Shown piece by piece: positions 1-7,597 of a stretch of 12,794 nt of DNA (its first letter is position 1; the number at the start of each line of letters is the position of its first letter). The DNA is taken from contig MU604179.1 of NCBI GenBank assembly GCA_025201845.1, positions 1 through 12,794 of the forward strand. The letters are read 5' to 3'. The stretch is from Martensiomyces pterosporus (lineage: Eukaryota; Kickxellomycota; Kickxellomycetes; Kickxellales; Kickxellaceae). Below the pieces are notes generated by a model, which searched no databases, had not been told where the DNA came from, and saw only the letters and a program-made list of their open reading frames with translations. The position numbers and the translations under genes were made by a program.

Positions 1-85
1 CAATGGCCCGCCTTAAATAGTAAACGAGAGGCAAATAATGAAGTGGTCAGTAAGAAGAATGCAGTGATAGGGATGTTGGGGGGGG

Positions 86-386
86 GGGAAATCCACAACA
101 CTTCGCCATAGCCAGCCAGAAAGTCGTCGACCAGGCTGTGGGCGGCCTTGGCCCAGTTTCTGGCAGGTTTCTCGTCAAGTACCCCTCAGAACGACATGAG
201 ATACCCCTTCAATGTGTCGATTGAAGGGAGAGAGCCTCCGTTCTGGGATGGAGATGCGGAGCTTGTAATTGTTGTGTGTCTTGGGCTCCACAACATGCTG
301 AACCACTAGTGCCTGAGACTGAAAGCTGGCATGCTTTCGGAAAAACCATTTACATGGTCGAATTTCTGGGTCTCAGGCCAGGAGTT
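86..386 (-). pseudogene. Frame-broken remnant of an unrecognised protein-coding gene
   Basis: Read on the minus strand, three adjacent stretches in three different frames each look like protein. The first (386-306) contains FDHVNGFSESMPAF and ends at a TAG. The second (about 330-178) contains NNYKLRISIPERRLSPF and ends at a TGA. The third (179-86) contains AHSLVDDFLAGYGEVLW and then runs into an 11-base C run. The shifts occur within a few bases of each other, so introns cannot explain them. An acceptor-like TTATTATTGTAG directly precedes the first stretch, suggesting it was once an internal exon. I do not recognise the family. The alternative is chance open frame in GC-rich DNA. The amino-acid composition argues against that but does not prove it. 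Confidence 0.4.
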
Positions 387-846
387 CTACAATAATAAAC
401 GGTAAAGAAATGTGTGTTGGAAGTTGTTGCAAATGGATCCAAGAGGGTCGGGAAAATGGACGTTTATTCAACACTGCTGGGCCATTGGGTTCCAGCAGCC
501 AAGAGGTTTTAAGTGCCTGATGGAAGGCTGGCATGCTATAATGCAAACTGGGCCACTGTGCTGGCCGCTGTGGGTGTGGCTGGACACCTGCGGCCAGGAC
601 TACGTGCGTTACTGTCTGGCACAGTGTTGACTTGTGTGGGTATCGCATATGTCCCATCCGTTTATGTGCAGCAACACGTCTTCTGGCTACTTGGTGTCGT
701 CCCCACCTTCACGGCCTTGCCGAATCTTTTTTTTGCCAGGAAAGCGACAGTGCTGCTGCTCTGCGCTTATCTGCGTTTGAAAGTGTTTTTTTGCACTCCA
801 TGAATGGCGATAGAATTTGTCTAGTATGCAGATAGTGGCGATATGT
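387..846. other. Gene-poor stretch downstream of the golgin gene
   Basis: No intact gene is supported here. On the minus strand, 537-513 encodes SMPAFHQAL, similar to a motif in the remnant to the left (335-309), followed by WLLEPN, which resembles that remnant's HVVEPK. This may be a second, more decayed copy. A minus-strand AATAAA lies at 468-463, about 380 bases past the golgin stop. It could serve as a distant poly(A) signal, but nothing else supports that. Confidence 0.3.
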
Positions 847-2979
847 TCATAAGGACTCCGATAGCTCCCAGCCCTCAAGCTCTTCTTTGTGTCTGGTACT
901 AGCATCATGAAGCTCGGTTATCCATGCCCGTGTGCTGGTGATTGCCTTGTCCAGCTGCTTGGTTAGGTGGTTGCATCTAGCCTTCAGCGCGCCATGGCTA
1001 TTCTCCAGGTCGCTGTGTTCCTGAGCAAGCTCCTCAAAGGTCTCCTTGGCTGCTTGCGCCTCAATTTGCAGGTCTTCGTGGCTGGTGCGGAGGCTTGCCA
1101 GCTCTTCCAACAATGTGGAACTCTCCTGCTTCGCTGCAGCGAGCTCAGCTTCCAGAGCAGCCTTTTGCTGTGCGTGTGCCTCGCCATCGGCCTCTGCTTG
1201 CGTGCTAATTTCGTTCTTGAGCTTCTCCATGACCTCAAGGGATTTGCTGAGCTCGCTGCGCTCATGCGTAAGCCTGTCAATAGACTTGCGGCTCTTTTTC
1301 TGGGCAGCCACAAGGCCGTCATGCTTTGCTTGGATGTTATCGCGCATCTGCCCAACATGAGCAACATCAGACTCCAGAACCTCAATACGCTGCTGCTTTT
1401 CCTTGCCATCGGCAGCCTCGGCTGCTAGAGCTGTCCGCAGCTCTGCGCCTGCGGCCTCCAGTTCCTTGCGAGTGGCGGCCGAAGCGTTCAGCTTCTCATT
1501 GAGCGACGCAACCTCTTCTCGATGGCTTTCGGCAGACTCGTCAAGCTCGCTGCGAAGGTCTGCTAGCTGGCGCGTTAGGAGGCCCTCTCTGTCTGCCCAC
1601 TGGGCATCTTTCTCGGCATTCTCCTGCTGCATACCGTCAATTTGCTTTTGAAGCAGAGCAGCGCTGCTCTCGAGATTCTCGCTCTTTGTTGTCAGCTCCA
1701 CAATGGCTGCATCTCTTGCCGCGAGGTCATGCTCCAGAGATTCGCGCTTGGATGACTCGCCATCGCGCTCCGACTGAGCCTCGCTGAGTCTATTCGTTAA
1801 GATATCGTTCGTTTCGCGCTGCTCAGCCAACTGGCTCTCCAGGGCAGCCGCGCTAGCAGATGCTTGCTCAAGACGTGACTCGAGTTGCGAAATGATGGCA
1901 GATTTTGCAGCAATCTCGCTGCCAAGGGATTCGTGCTGAGCGCGCGACTCTGCCTCAGCGGCGACATGAGCGTCGTTGGCTTGCTGGAGCTGGGCATCTA
2001 GGGTTTTAATAGCAGACTTTGCGTCAGAGACTTGGATTTCCAGCTCGCGCACGCTATCAGTCAGCTCGGATTTTGCACGGCCAAGCTCCTTGCACTGCGC
2101 ATCGCTCGCTTGTGCATGCTCTGTAGCCGTGTCAAGCTTGGACGTGACCTCTTTGAGCTCCTGCTCATACCGCTCGGCGTCGGCTTCTGCTGCCTTCGCA
2201 GCCTGTTTTGCCTCCATAGCGAGTCTTGCAAGCTCGGCATTGTGCGCGCTGCTGGCATCAGCTGCTGCTGCATGAAGGTCGGCAATGTCGCTATCCCTTT
2301 GGCTCAGCTGCGCGGTCAGCTCTTCCACCTCGCTCTTGTGTGCACCAAGGAGCTCTGACTCGCGGCTAGAGAGCTGCTGTGCATGCCTATCAGCAGCGTC
2401 GCGCAAGTCGGCGTCAAACTTCACCCTCAGCGAGCGAGTCTCCTCTTCGAGCGACTGAGCCCTCGTGTTTGCTTCCTCGATGCTAGCCCTGTCTAGCGCG
2501 GCCTGCTCGGCAGCCAACTGGATTGCCTGCTTGTTATCGTCCAGCTGCTCATGTAGCTCGCGCTCCTTGGCTGCCGAGCTGACTTCGAGCTCTGCAAGCT
2601 TTGCCTGGCATCCCTGGAGGTCGGCACGCGATTTTTTGTTCTCTGCCTTTAGCTGCTCGCGCTGCTCGTTGATTTGCAGCTTGAGCTGTTCGAGCTCTTT
2701 GGACAGAACATCGACGTCTTCGAACCTTGGCAGGGAGAGGCCGTTGGCTGCGTCGGCGCCATCCGCGGGAGCGGGGGCTGGGGTCTGACCGGCGGCATCA
2801 GCTTCGCTCTGAGTGGGTGTGGCTGGAGAGGGCGTGGCAGCCTGTGACGCCTCGTCTGCATGGCCATCGCTGTCGCCGGCCTGGGACGGGGAGGCAGCAG
2901 CGCGCTTGGCCTGGAAGCTCTTCAGCTTCTTCTTTGCAGCAAGGATCTTCTTTTGCTTCTCACTTGGCTCGAGCGTCAT
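847..2979 (-). CDS. GM130-like coiled-coil golgin (Golgi matrix/tethering protein)
   Basis: Intronless CDS of 710 aa. I start at the ATG at 2979. The frame stays open upstream only to a TTG inside an acceptor-like TTTTGCAG, and no in-frame ATG precedes it. The N-terminal segment EKQKKILAAKKKLKSFQAKR (about residues 6-25) resembles the basic AAKKKL motif that opens metazoan GM130 (GOLGA2), used there for p115 and importin binding. Residues about 30-85 are a Ser/Ala/Pro/Thr-rich linker. From about residue 90 to the end it is almost continuous heptad-type coiled coil rich in Glu, Ala, Leu, Gln and Ser. There is no membrane segment and no recognisable GRIP domain. The chain ends WELSESL, a free hydrophobic C-terminus that could fit a GRASP PDZ groove as in GM130-GRASP65 or yeast Bug1-Grh1. 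That it is a coiled-coil protein is certain. The GM130/Bug1 assignment is inference from the two termini; a spindle-pole or other coiled-coil role is possible. Confidence 0.72.
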   Translation of the reverse strand: MTLEPSEKQKKILAAKKKLKSFQAKRAAASPSQAGDSDGHADEASQAATPSPATPTQSEADAAGQTPAPAPADGADAANGLSLPRFEDVDVLSKELEQLKLQINEQREQLKAENKKSRADLQGCQAKLAELEVSSAAKERELHEQLDDNKQAIQLAAEQAALDRASIEEANTRAQSLEEETRSLRVKFDADLRDAADRHAQQLSSRESELLGAHKSEVEELTAQLSQRDSDIADLHAAAADASSAHNAELARLAMEAKQAAKAAEADAERYEQELKEVTSKLDTATEHAQASDAQCKELGRAKSELTDSVRELEIQVSDAKSAIKTLDAQLQQANDAHVAAEAESRAQHESLGSEIAAKSAIISQLESRLEQASASAAALESQLAEQRETNDILTNRLSEAQSERDGESSKRESLEHDLAARDAAIVELTTKSENLESSAALLQKQIDGMQQENAEKDAQWADREGLLTRQLADLRSELDESAESHREEVASLNEKLNASAATRKELEAAGAELRTALAAEAADGKEKQQRIEVLESDVAHVGQMRDNIQAKHDGLVAAQKKSRKSIDRLTHERSELSKSLEVMEKLKNEISTQAEADGEAHAQQKAALEAELAAAKQESSTLLEELASLRTSHEDLQIEAQAAKETFEELAQEHSDLENSHGALKARCNHLTKQLDKAITSTRAWITELHDASTRHKEELEGWELSESL

Positions 2980-3018
2980 TTGTGCCTGGGATTCCAAAGT
3001 CTGTGTGCGGCCGAAAGT

Positions 3019-3138
3019 CTGCAAAATAGAGGATGTACGAGTGCAGTCAGGACCCGGCGGAACAAGGAGAGAAAGGCAGGCAGCGGAAACGGGCTGCCTG
3101 GACTGGTGCTGGCAGGCAGCACTCCTGCTGGGCCTTAC
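3019..3138 (-). other. Candidate 5'-UTR intron of the golgin gene
   Basis: On the minus strand a good donor (CA|GTAAGG at 3138) and a good acceptor (TATTTTGCAG ending at 3019) enclose 120 bases, the size of other introns here. A CTGAC branch-like motif lies about 30 bases before the acceptor. No in-frame ATG lies between the upstream TAA and the donor, so the intron would be non-coding. A second donor-like CAGTAAGC is at 3206. Confidence 0.4.
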
Positions 3139-3985
3139 TGATTGGCCGGTTTGCCTGATCGCTATCCGCTGCGCTGCAGGCGCTGGATTGCCTCGCTCTG
3201 GGCTTACTGCTGGGGCTCTGGAAAATTGGCTGATTTAGGATTTCCAGGCGCCTCTTTGCAGGGCGTGATCTGACTGCCTTGCACAGACCTGAGGAGTGCG
3301 CCCGCTCTTTGCGGCAAGGGACAACAATACGCATCACACATCCGCAAAGCGTAGGAGCCATGCAGCAGACGCCGGCCATACACATTCCGCCTAAACTCTC
3401 TCGCGCTTGGGGGCACCGCTCCACCCGGCACCATTCAGCCAGCATTGGACAATACATCTAGCCTTTGGTGCATTTAATATATGGACACGACATGGAGGCA
3501 TAATGCCGCCTTTGCGTGTGTTTGTTGCATGCGGTGCGCGAGGTTGGGATTACATGGGTGCACACATGCGCCGCTGCGATGCGTGCCCCTCTGCTGCCCT
3601 CGATTTGCCAGGGCGCAAAGCGCTGTAGAAGCGCCGTGTTTGCTTTGTGCCAGCGAGGAGGGGAGGGGCTCCGCACATGCCTTTGGCGGTGCTTCTTGTT
3701 TACCTTGTGTCATGATTCGCATTCGCCGGCAGTGGGGGAGGGATCGACACACCTTGGCTCTGTGCAACCCTGGCCTGCAAGCACTCCCCAATGCTTCTGC
3801 GGCTGCTGTCGCCCAGGATAAAACCCAGGTCGACGCGCCAGCTGGAGGCAGCAGCACAACAGGTCCTGCTTTCCAACCTTTCTTTCCCTTCTTTATCGCA
3901 TCTTCGTCTTCCTTTCCAGCTTGGCGCTTCGTACACTACCCTTTTTCGCGTAATCCTCCCCCATCCACACCGTCCGACATCCACA
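3139..3985. promoter_or_regulatory. Divergent intergenic region between golgin and GPI-protein genes
   Basis: About 850 bases with no supportable gene; the open frames here lack coding character. On the minus strand, CCAAT pentamers at 3145-3141 and 3229-3225 lie 160-250 bases upstream of the golgin ATG. On the plus strand, a TATA-like GATAAAA at 3817-3823 and a strongly C/T-rich tract at about 3869-3922 precede the GPI-protein ATG. Pyrimidine-rich leaders of this kind are common near start sites of highly expressed fungal genes. These elements are sequence matches only. Confidence 0.4.
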
Positions 3986-4657
3986 ATGAAGTTCACCGCC
4001 ACTGCCGCTCTCTGCCTCTCCGCCGTTGCCCTTGCCCAGGACTCCGCCAGCGCTACCACCAAGAGCGCGTTCGACCTGTGCCTCGACGCTACGTGCCCTA
4101 AGAACCGCAACGACCCCAACTGCCAGGCCACTTGCAAGGGCGTTCCCAACCCTAACGCCTCGATGATTGCCAACGCCAACGAGTGCTACGGCAAGTGCAA
4201 CAGCAGCAACCTCGACTACCAGGGAGCCATCGACTGCCACAACAACTGCAACAACCTCCTCTACAACCCCAGCGGCGTTGTTGTCAGTGACCACCTTGTC
4301 CCTGCAGGTGTCAGCAGCGGTGCTTCTGCTGCGCCTACCTCGGCTGCTGCCTCTGGCTCTGGGTCGGCCTCTCCCTCGGCCACCACCAAGGCCTCGTCTG
4401 CCCCTACCACTGGTGCCTCGTCTGCCCCCAAGTCCAGCGGCACTGGCTCGGCCAGCGCCTCAGCCAGTGGTTCTGCCAACGCCTCGGCCAGTGGTTCTGC
4501 CAGCGGTTCTGCCAGCGGTTCTGCCGGCGCCTCGGGCAGCGAGTCCCAGACTGCCAAGACCACTGCTGCTGGTAGCACCTCGAAGAACTCGGCCTCGACT
4601 CTCACCAAGACCGCTCTTTCGGCCATGGTTGTTGTCGCTGCTGCTGCTCTGTTCTGA
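3986..4657 (+). CDS. Secreted Cys-rich, Ser/Ala/Gly-rich protein, probably GPI-anchored
   Basis: 223 aa, single exon. The ATG at 3986 is chosen because it opens a clean signal peptide (MKFTATAALCLSAVALA, cut before QD). The mature N-terminal domain (about residues 25-95) has eight cysteines spaced C-x4-C-x8-C-x3-C-x16-C-x3-C-x12-C-x3-C, including three Cx3C pairs, and contains the phrase CKGVPNPNAS. The spacing does not fit CFEM. Residues about 105-195 are a low-complexity Ser/Ala/Gly/Thr stalk, likely O-mannosylated. The C-terminus is a hydrophobic run (LSAMVVVAAAALF) after a small-residue region, as expected for a GPI-anchor signal. Codon use is strongly biased to C-ending codons, suggesting high expression. 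Its likely place is the plasma membrane or cell wall. I do not know a function for the Cys domain. Confidence 0.87.
   Translation: MKFTATAALCLSAVALAQDSASATTKSAFDLCLDATCPKNRNDPNCQATCKGVPNPNASMIANANECYGKCNSSNLDYQGAIDCHNNCNNLLYNPSGVVVSDHLVPAGVSSGASAAPTSAAASGSGSASPSATTKASSAPTTGASSAPKSSGTGSASASASGSANASASGSASGSASGSAGASGSESQTAKTTAAGSTSKNSASTLTKTALSAMVVVAAAALF
4452..4540 (+). repeat. 12/24-bp Ser-Gly-Ala coding repeat in the GPI-protein stalk
   Basis: Near-tandem units of the type GCCAGYGGTTCT, alternating with GCCWRCGCCTCG-like units, encode ASGS/ASAS repeats in the stalk. All unit lengths are multiples of three, so copy-number change would keep the frame and alter stalk length. Confidence 0.6.
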
Positions 4658-4725
4658 GCGGGCTGATTGTGTGCTTGCTGTGCCGTTTTGGCACTGGGTT
4701 CCCCAGCATCAATAGTAATAGTAGT

Positions 4726-4731
4726 AATAAA
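4726..4731 (+). terminator. Poly(A) signal of the GPI-protein gene
   Basis: Canonical AATAAA 69 bases after the stop codon, inside an A/T-rich AATAGTAATAGTAGTAATAAA context. Confidence 0.6.
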
Positions 4732-5378
4732 CATGTTTGTTTAGCAAGGCTTTTTCCAGAAAAACGCCTTTTCCGCGTGAGGCTCTGTGATGTGGTCGGA
4801 CAGCAAATGCGGCTGCTTCTGCCTGCGCGCTGCATGGGTGAGGAGGGGGCCAGGGAAAGCAAGAGATGCCGTGTGTGGACCGTTTCAGCCGGGCCCGCTG
4901 TGCCAGTGCCCGCCTTCACGTGTTTTGCTCGGGGAAAGAGAGACAGGATGCAGCGCGCTGCACCGAGCAGCTGCTGCGCTTTGGTGCATCGCATCTCTTG
5001 TTTGCGTTGGGGGTGTCGACTGACTGAGCGCTCGGCTGCGGCGAGTGAGGGGATTTCACCAGCAGAATGCCTCTTTGGAATGCAGTGGCCGTTGCGGCAA
5101 GGACCCGCATGAGCCGTCGCTGCTGCCCTCCGCCTGATCCGCACCTGGCGCCAGACACGATCGACCGAATCGCAGGCGCTGGCCCGGCCTCCGCACTCCC
5201 CCTGCCCCTACACACAGGGCAGTCCCACGTGACACATAGCAGCGCCATCTTGCAGCACTGGGCGAGTGCACAAAGAGCGAGAGGCCCCACCGCTTCTACA
5301 GCAGCCACCGCGCCACTGAGATCCTGTGCTCGCGTCACTCTTTCTCCGCTTCGGCTCACTTTCAAGTAATTAGCAAAG
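4732..5378. promoter_or_regulatory. Intergenic region upstream of the WASP gene
   Basis: About 650 bases with no supportable gene. Two perfect E-boxes (CACGTG) occur at 4917-4922 and 5226-5231, the second about 150 bases before the WASP ATG. The last 100 bases before the ATG are C/T-rich. No clear TATA element is seen. Confidence 0.35.
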
Positions 5379-7156
5379 ATGCCCGCCGCAGCCCTGCTCT
5401 TGCCCGACGACAAGGCAGCCATCAAAGCTGCACAGCCAAAGGCCAAGCATGTAGGTACAGCGACAGCAACATCTTTTTGTAGCAATAAAATCGCCTGCAT
5501 GCTAATTAGCAGCGCCGCTTATGCCTCATGCAAACACGCCTTCTCTACCTCAACGCCAATTTCCCTGTGTAGAAGATTCTGATTGCGACGATTGCTCGCC
5601 TGTTTGCAGCTCATCCAGGCAAAGGCAGCTGGACGTACACGCACAAGTTTGGCGGGTTGGTCTTGGTGAAGGATCTTCACAATGGCGCTTCCTTCCTTCG
5701 CATTATCGACATGAATGGTACGGGGCACCGCGTCGTGTGGGAGCAGGAGCTATACGAGGGGTTTGAATTTATCGAGCAGAAGCCCTACTTCTTCACCTTT
5801 GCTGGCGACGAGTATGTGTTTGGCCTGGATTTCGCCGACGCTAGCGAGGCTGCCGCCTTCGCGTCCAAGGTTTGGGGCCGTGTCTCCAAGCTCTCTGGGA
5901 AGCGAGGAGGCGGGCAGGCATTCGCTGGCGCCACACCTGCGTCGCACGGCGCAAAGAGCGCTGGCCCAAGCGCAACGCAAAAAATCCTCAACCTGGATGA
6001 CGAAAAGTACAGGAAACTAGTGAAGGCCCTGGCCGGCTACAACATCACAGAGAACATGCTGGATGACCCTGATACGGCAAAGTTCATTCAAAAGTTTGTC
6101 AGCCAAAACGGCAGCGTTGACAACATGATTCGCTCGATGCAGTCGGCCTCCGCGCCTTCACCGGCGGCAGCTCCATCCCAGGCGCCGCCGCCCCCTCCGC
6201 CTCCACCAACGAATGCTCCCCCCCCTCCGCCGCTGCCGCACAGCTCTACAGCCAGCACGAAGGCACCGCAGCCTCCACCCAGGCGCGGTGCTCCGCCTCC
6301 CCCACCCCCGCGGCACAAGGGATCGTCTACAAAGAAGGCGCCAGCACCACAGCAGCTGGCGCCGCCGCCGCCCCCACCACCTCCGCCGAGAAGTTCGCGC
6401 AAATCGCCAGTGCCATCTTCGCCTGGCCTGCCACCCCCTCCCCCACCACCCCGTCGCTCACACAACCAAGCACCAGGGGTACCTCACTCGCCTCCTGCAC
6501 CACAAGCGCCGCCCCCACAGGCACCGCCCCCACAGGCACCGCCAGCACCTCCACCTCAGGCTCCACCTGCTCCGCCGGCTCAGGCTCCACCTCAGGCTCC
6601 TCCACCACCGCCCTCACAGGCTCCACCGCAGGCTCCGCCGGCACCTCCTCTCCAGGCCCCACCTCAAGCACCTCCACCGCAGGCTCCACCAGTACCACCT
6701 CTACAGGCTCCACCAGTACCCCCTCCACAGGCCCCACCAGTACCCCCTCCACAGGCCCCACCAGTACCACCTCCACAGGCCCCACCAGTACCACCTCCAC
6801 ATGCACCGCCAGCACCTCCTGCACAGGCACCACCAGCACCTCCTGCACAGGCACCGCCAGCACCTCCAATTGCTGCAGGTGCCGCTGGTGGCGGTGGCGA
6901 TACCAGAAGCGCGCTCTTGGCTTCGATTCGTGGAGCAGGCGGTATCGCTAGCCTGCGCAAGGCTGACACTAGCACGTCAGACCGTGCATCGGCAAGCCCC
7001 TCAATCCAGACAAGCAAGTCAGCTGGGGATTCCTCGCCGGGTGGCAAAGCAGGCGGCAACCTAGCCGACGCTCTTGCATCCGCATTGGCACAGCGCAACA
7101 AGGCTATTGCTGGCGACTCGGATTCTGATGAGGATGAGGATGACGACTGGGAGTAG
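5379..7156 (+). CDS. LAS17: WASP homologue (Las17/Wsp1), Arp2/3 activator, two exons
   Basis: Exons 5379-5450 and 5573-7156, joined in phase 0, give 551 aa. The WH1 domain (about residues 10-127) aligns by eye with yeast Las17 across the junction (IKAAQPKAKH then KILIATIARLF; later WTYTHKFGG and VVWEQELYEGFEF). WH1 normally binds verprolin/WIP. Residues about 164-214 (GYNITENMLDDPDTAKF followed by FVSQNGSVDNMI) resemble the autoinhibitory helices of the N-WASP GTPase-binding domain, but no CRIB motif precedes them. Residues about 220-458 are polyproline, with profilin-type P runs and SH3-type sites such as PQPPPRR. A single WH2 motif (RSALLASIRGAGGIASLRKA, from residue 469) binds G-actin. A connector (NLADALASALAQRNK, about 521) and an acidic tail ending DDDWE, with the expected terminal Trp, complete a VCA module. 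It should drive branched actin assembly at endocytic patches. Exon 1 is short but well supported. Confidence 0.94.
5451..5572 (+). other. Intron of the WASP gene with tandem NAGNAG acceptor
   Basis: 122-bp intron in phase 0. The donor is GTAGGT and a CTAAT branch-like motif lies at 5502-5506. The acceptor is TAG immediately followed by AAG. Splicing at the first AG keeps Lys25, which matches a Lys at the same point in yeast Las17. The second AG would drop that single residue and keep the frame. Confidence 0.8.
6686..6877 (+). repeat. 24-bp coding minisatellite (8 units) in the WASP proline-rich region
   Basis: Eight contiguous 24-bp units start at 6686, 6710, 6734, 6758, 6782, 6806, 6830 and 6854. 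Each is of the form CCACCAGTACCNCCTCCACA plus GGCC or a variant, and encodes PPVPPPQA or PPAPPAQA. Units 2 and 3 are identical. The last three form a diverged sub-family with GCACCTCCTGCA. The unit is a multiple of three, so expansion changes only linker length. Looser QAPP repeats extend upstream to about 6480. Confidence 0.9.
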
Positions 7157-7597
7157 TTGCATTGAGCCTTTTGCTGCTGAATACATAAATCCAGCCCCCT
7201 CCTCACATTTACACATGCCATCATTTTAGTTGCGCCTCACTATCCATGCTGCTACAAGCGCTGCTACAAGCGCTGTTACTGGCTCTGTTTTGGATCTCGA
7301 GTCTCGGCACTAGCCGCTGTCTCCCCCTCCTGCTTCTATGCTAGAAGCCGGTATGCCATGGTGCTTCTGGACCTGCCTTTGCGTCTAACCCGCGCGCCCC
7401 CCTCCTTTGGCTGTCTGTGTCAGGCAAATGCGTCTGTGTCTCTTGCGCCCTTTCATTCCTTGTTTTTAACCCAATAGCTTGTGTCTGTTTCTACAATAGC
7501 AGCCCACTTTTGCATCCTGGATATCTTACGCCCTGTAGTATCGACCCACACGCCTGCCGTCTTTTTTTCTTTTTGGCCGCTACTGCTTAATAGCCCA
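7157..7597. promoter_or_regulatory. Intergenic region between WASP and syntaxin genes
   Basis: About 440 bases without a gene. A near-canonical poly(A) signal CATAAA (7184-7189) follows the WASP stop. A perfect 12-bp tandem duplication (GCTGCTACAAGC twice) lies near 7249-7272. C/T-rich tracts and a CCAAT pentamer at 7471-7475, 127 bases before the syntaxin ATG, are plausible promoter elements. Confidence 0.35.

Noticed and set aside
77..87. G homopolymer as a possible quadruplex or assembly artefact
   Set aside because: A single run cannot form the four-tract pattern, and it may be a simple slippage site in the decayed gene. It is noted only within that entry.
355..366. GGTCGAATTTC resembling a tRNA B-box
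   Set aside because: No matching A-box, no cloverleaf, and it lies within coding-like minus-strand sequence.
513..803. Plus-strand open frame of 96 codons with hydrophobic stretches, looking like a small membrane protein
   Set aside because: It opens on GTG right after a stop and overlaps minus-strand sequence with better coding character. No acceptor or upstream exon supports it.
3481..4101. 206-codon plus-strand open frame upstream of and overlapping the GPI-protein gene
   Set aside because: Cys/Arg-rich random-looking composition and no domain. It overlaps the start of a well-supported gene in another frame and covers its likely leader.
6327..6869. Long minus-strand open frame rich in Val, Glu and Pro opposite the WASP gene
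   Set aside because: It is the mirror of the 24-bp and polyproline repeats, where biased codons leave the other frames without stops.
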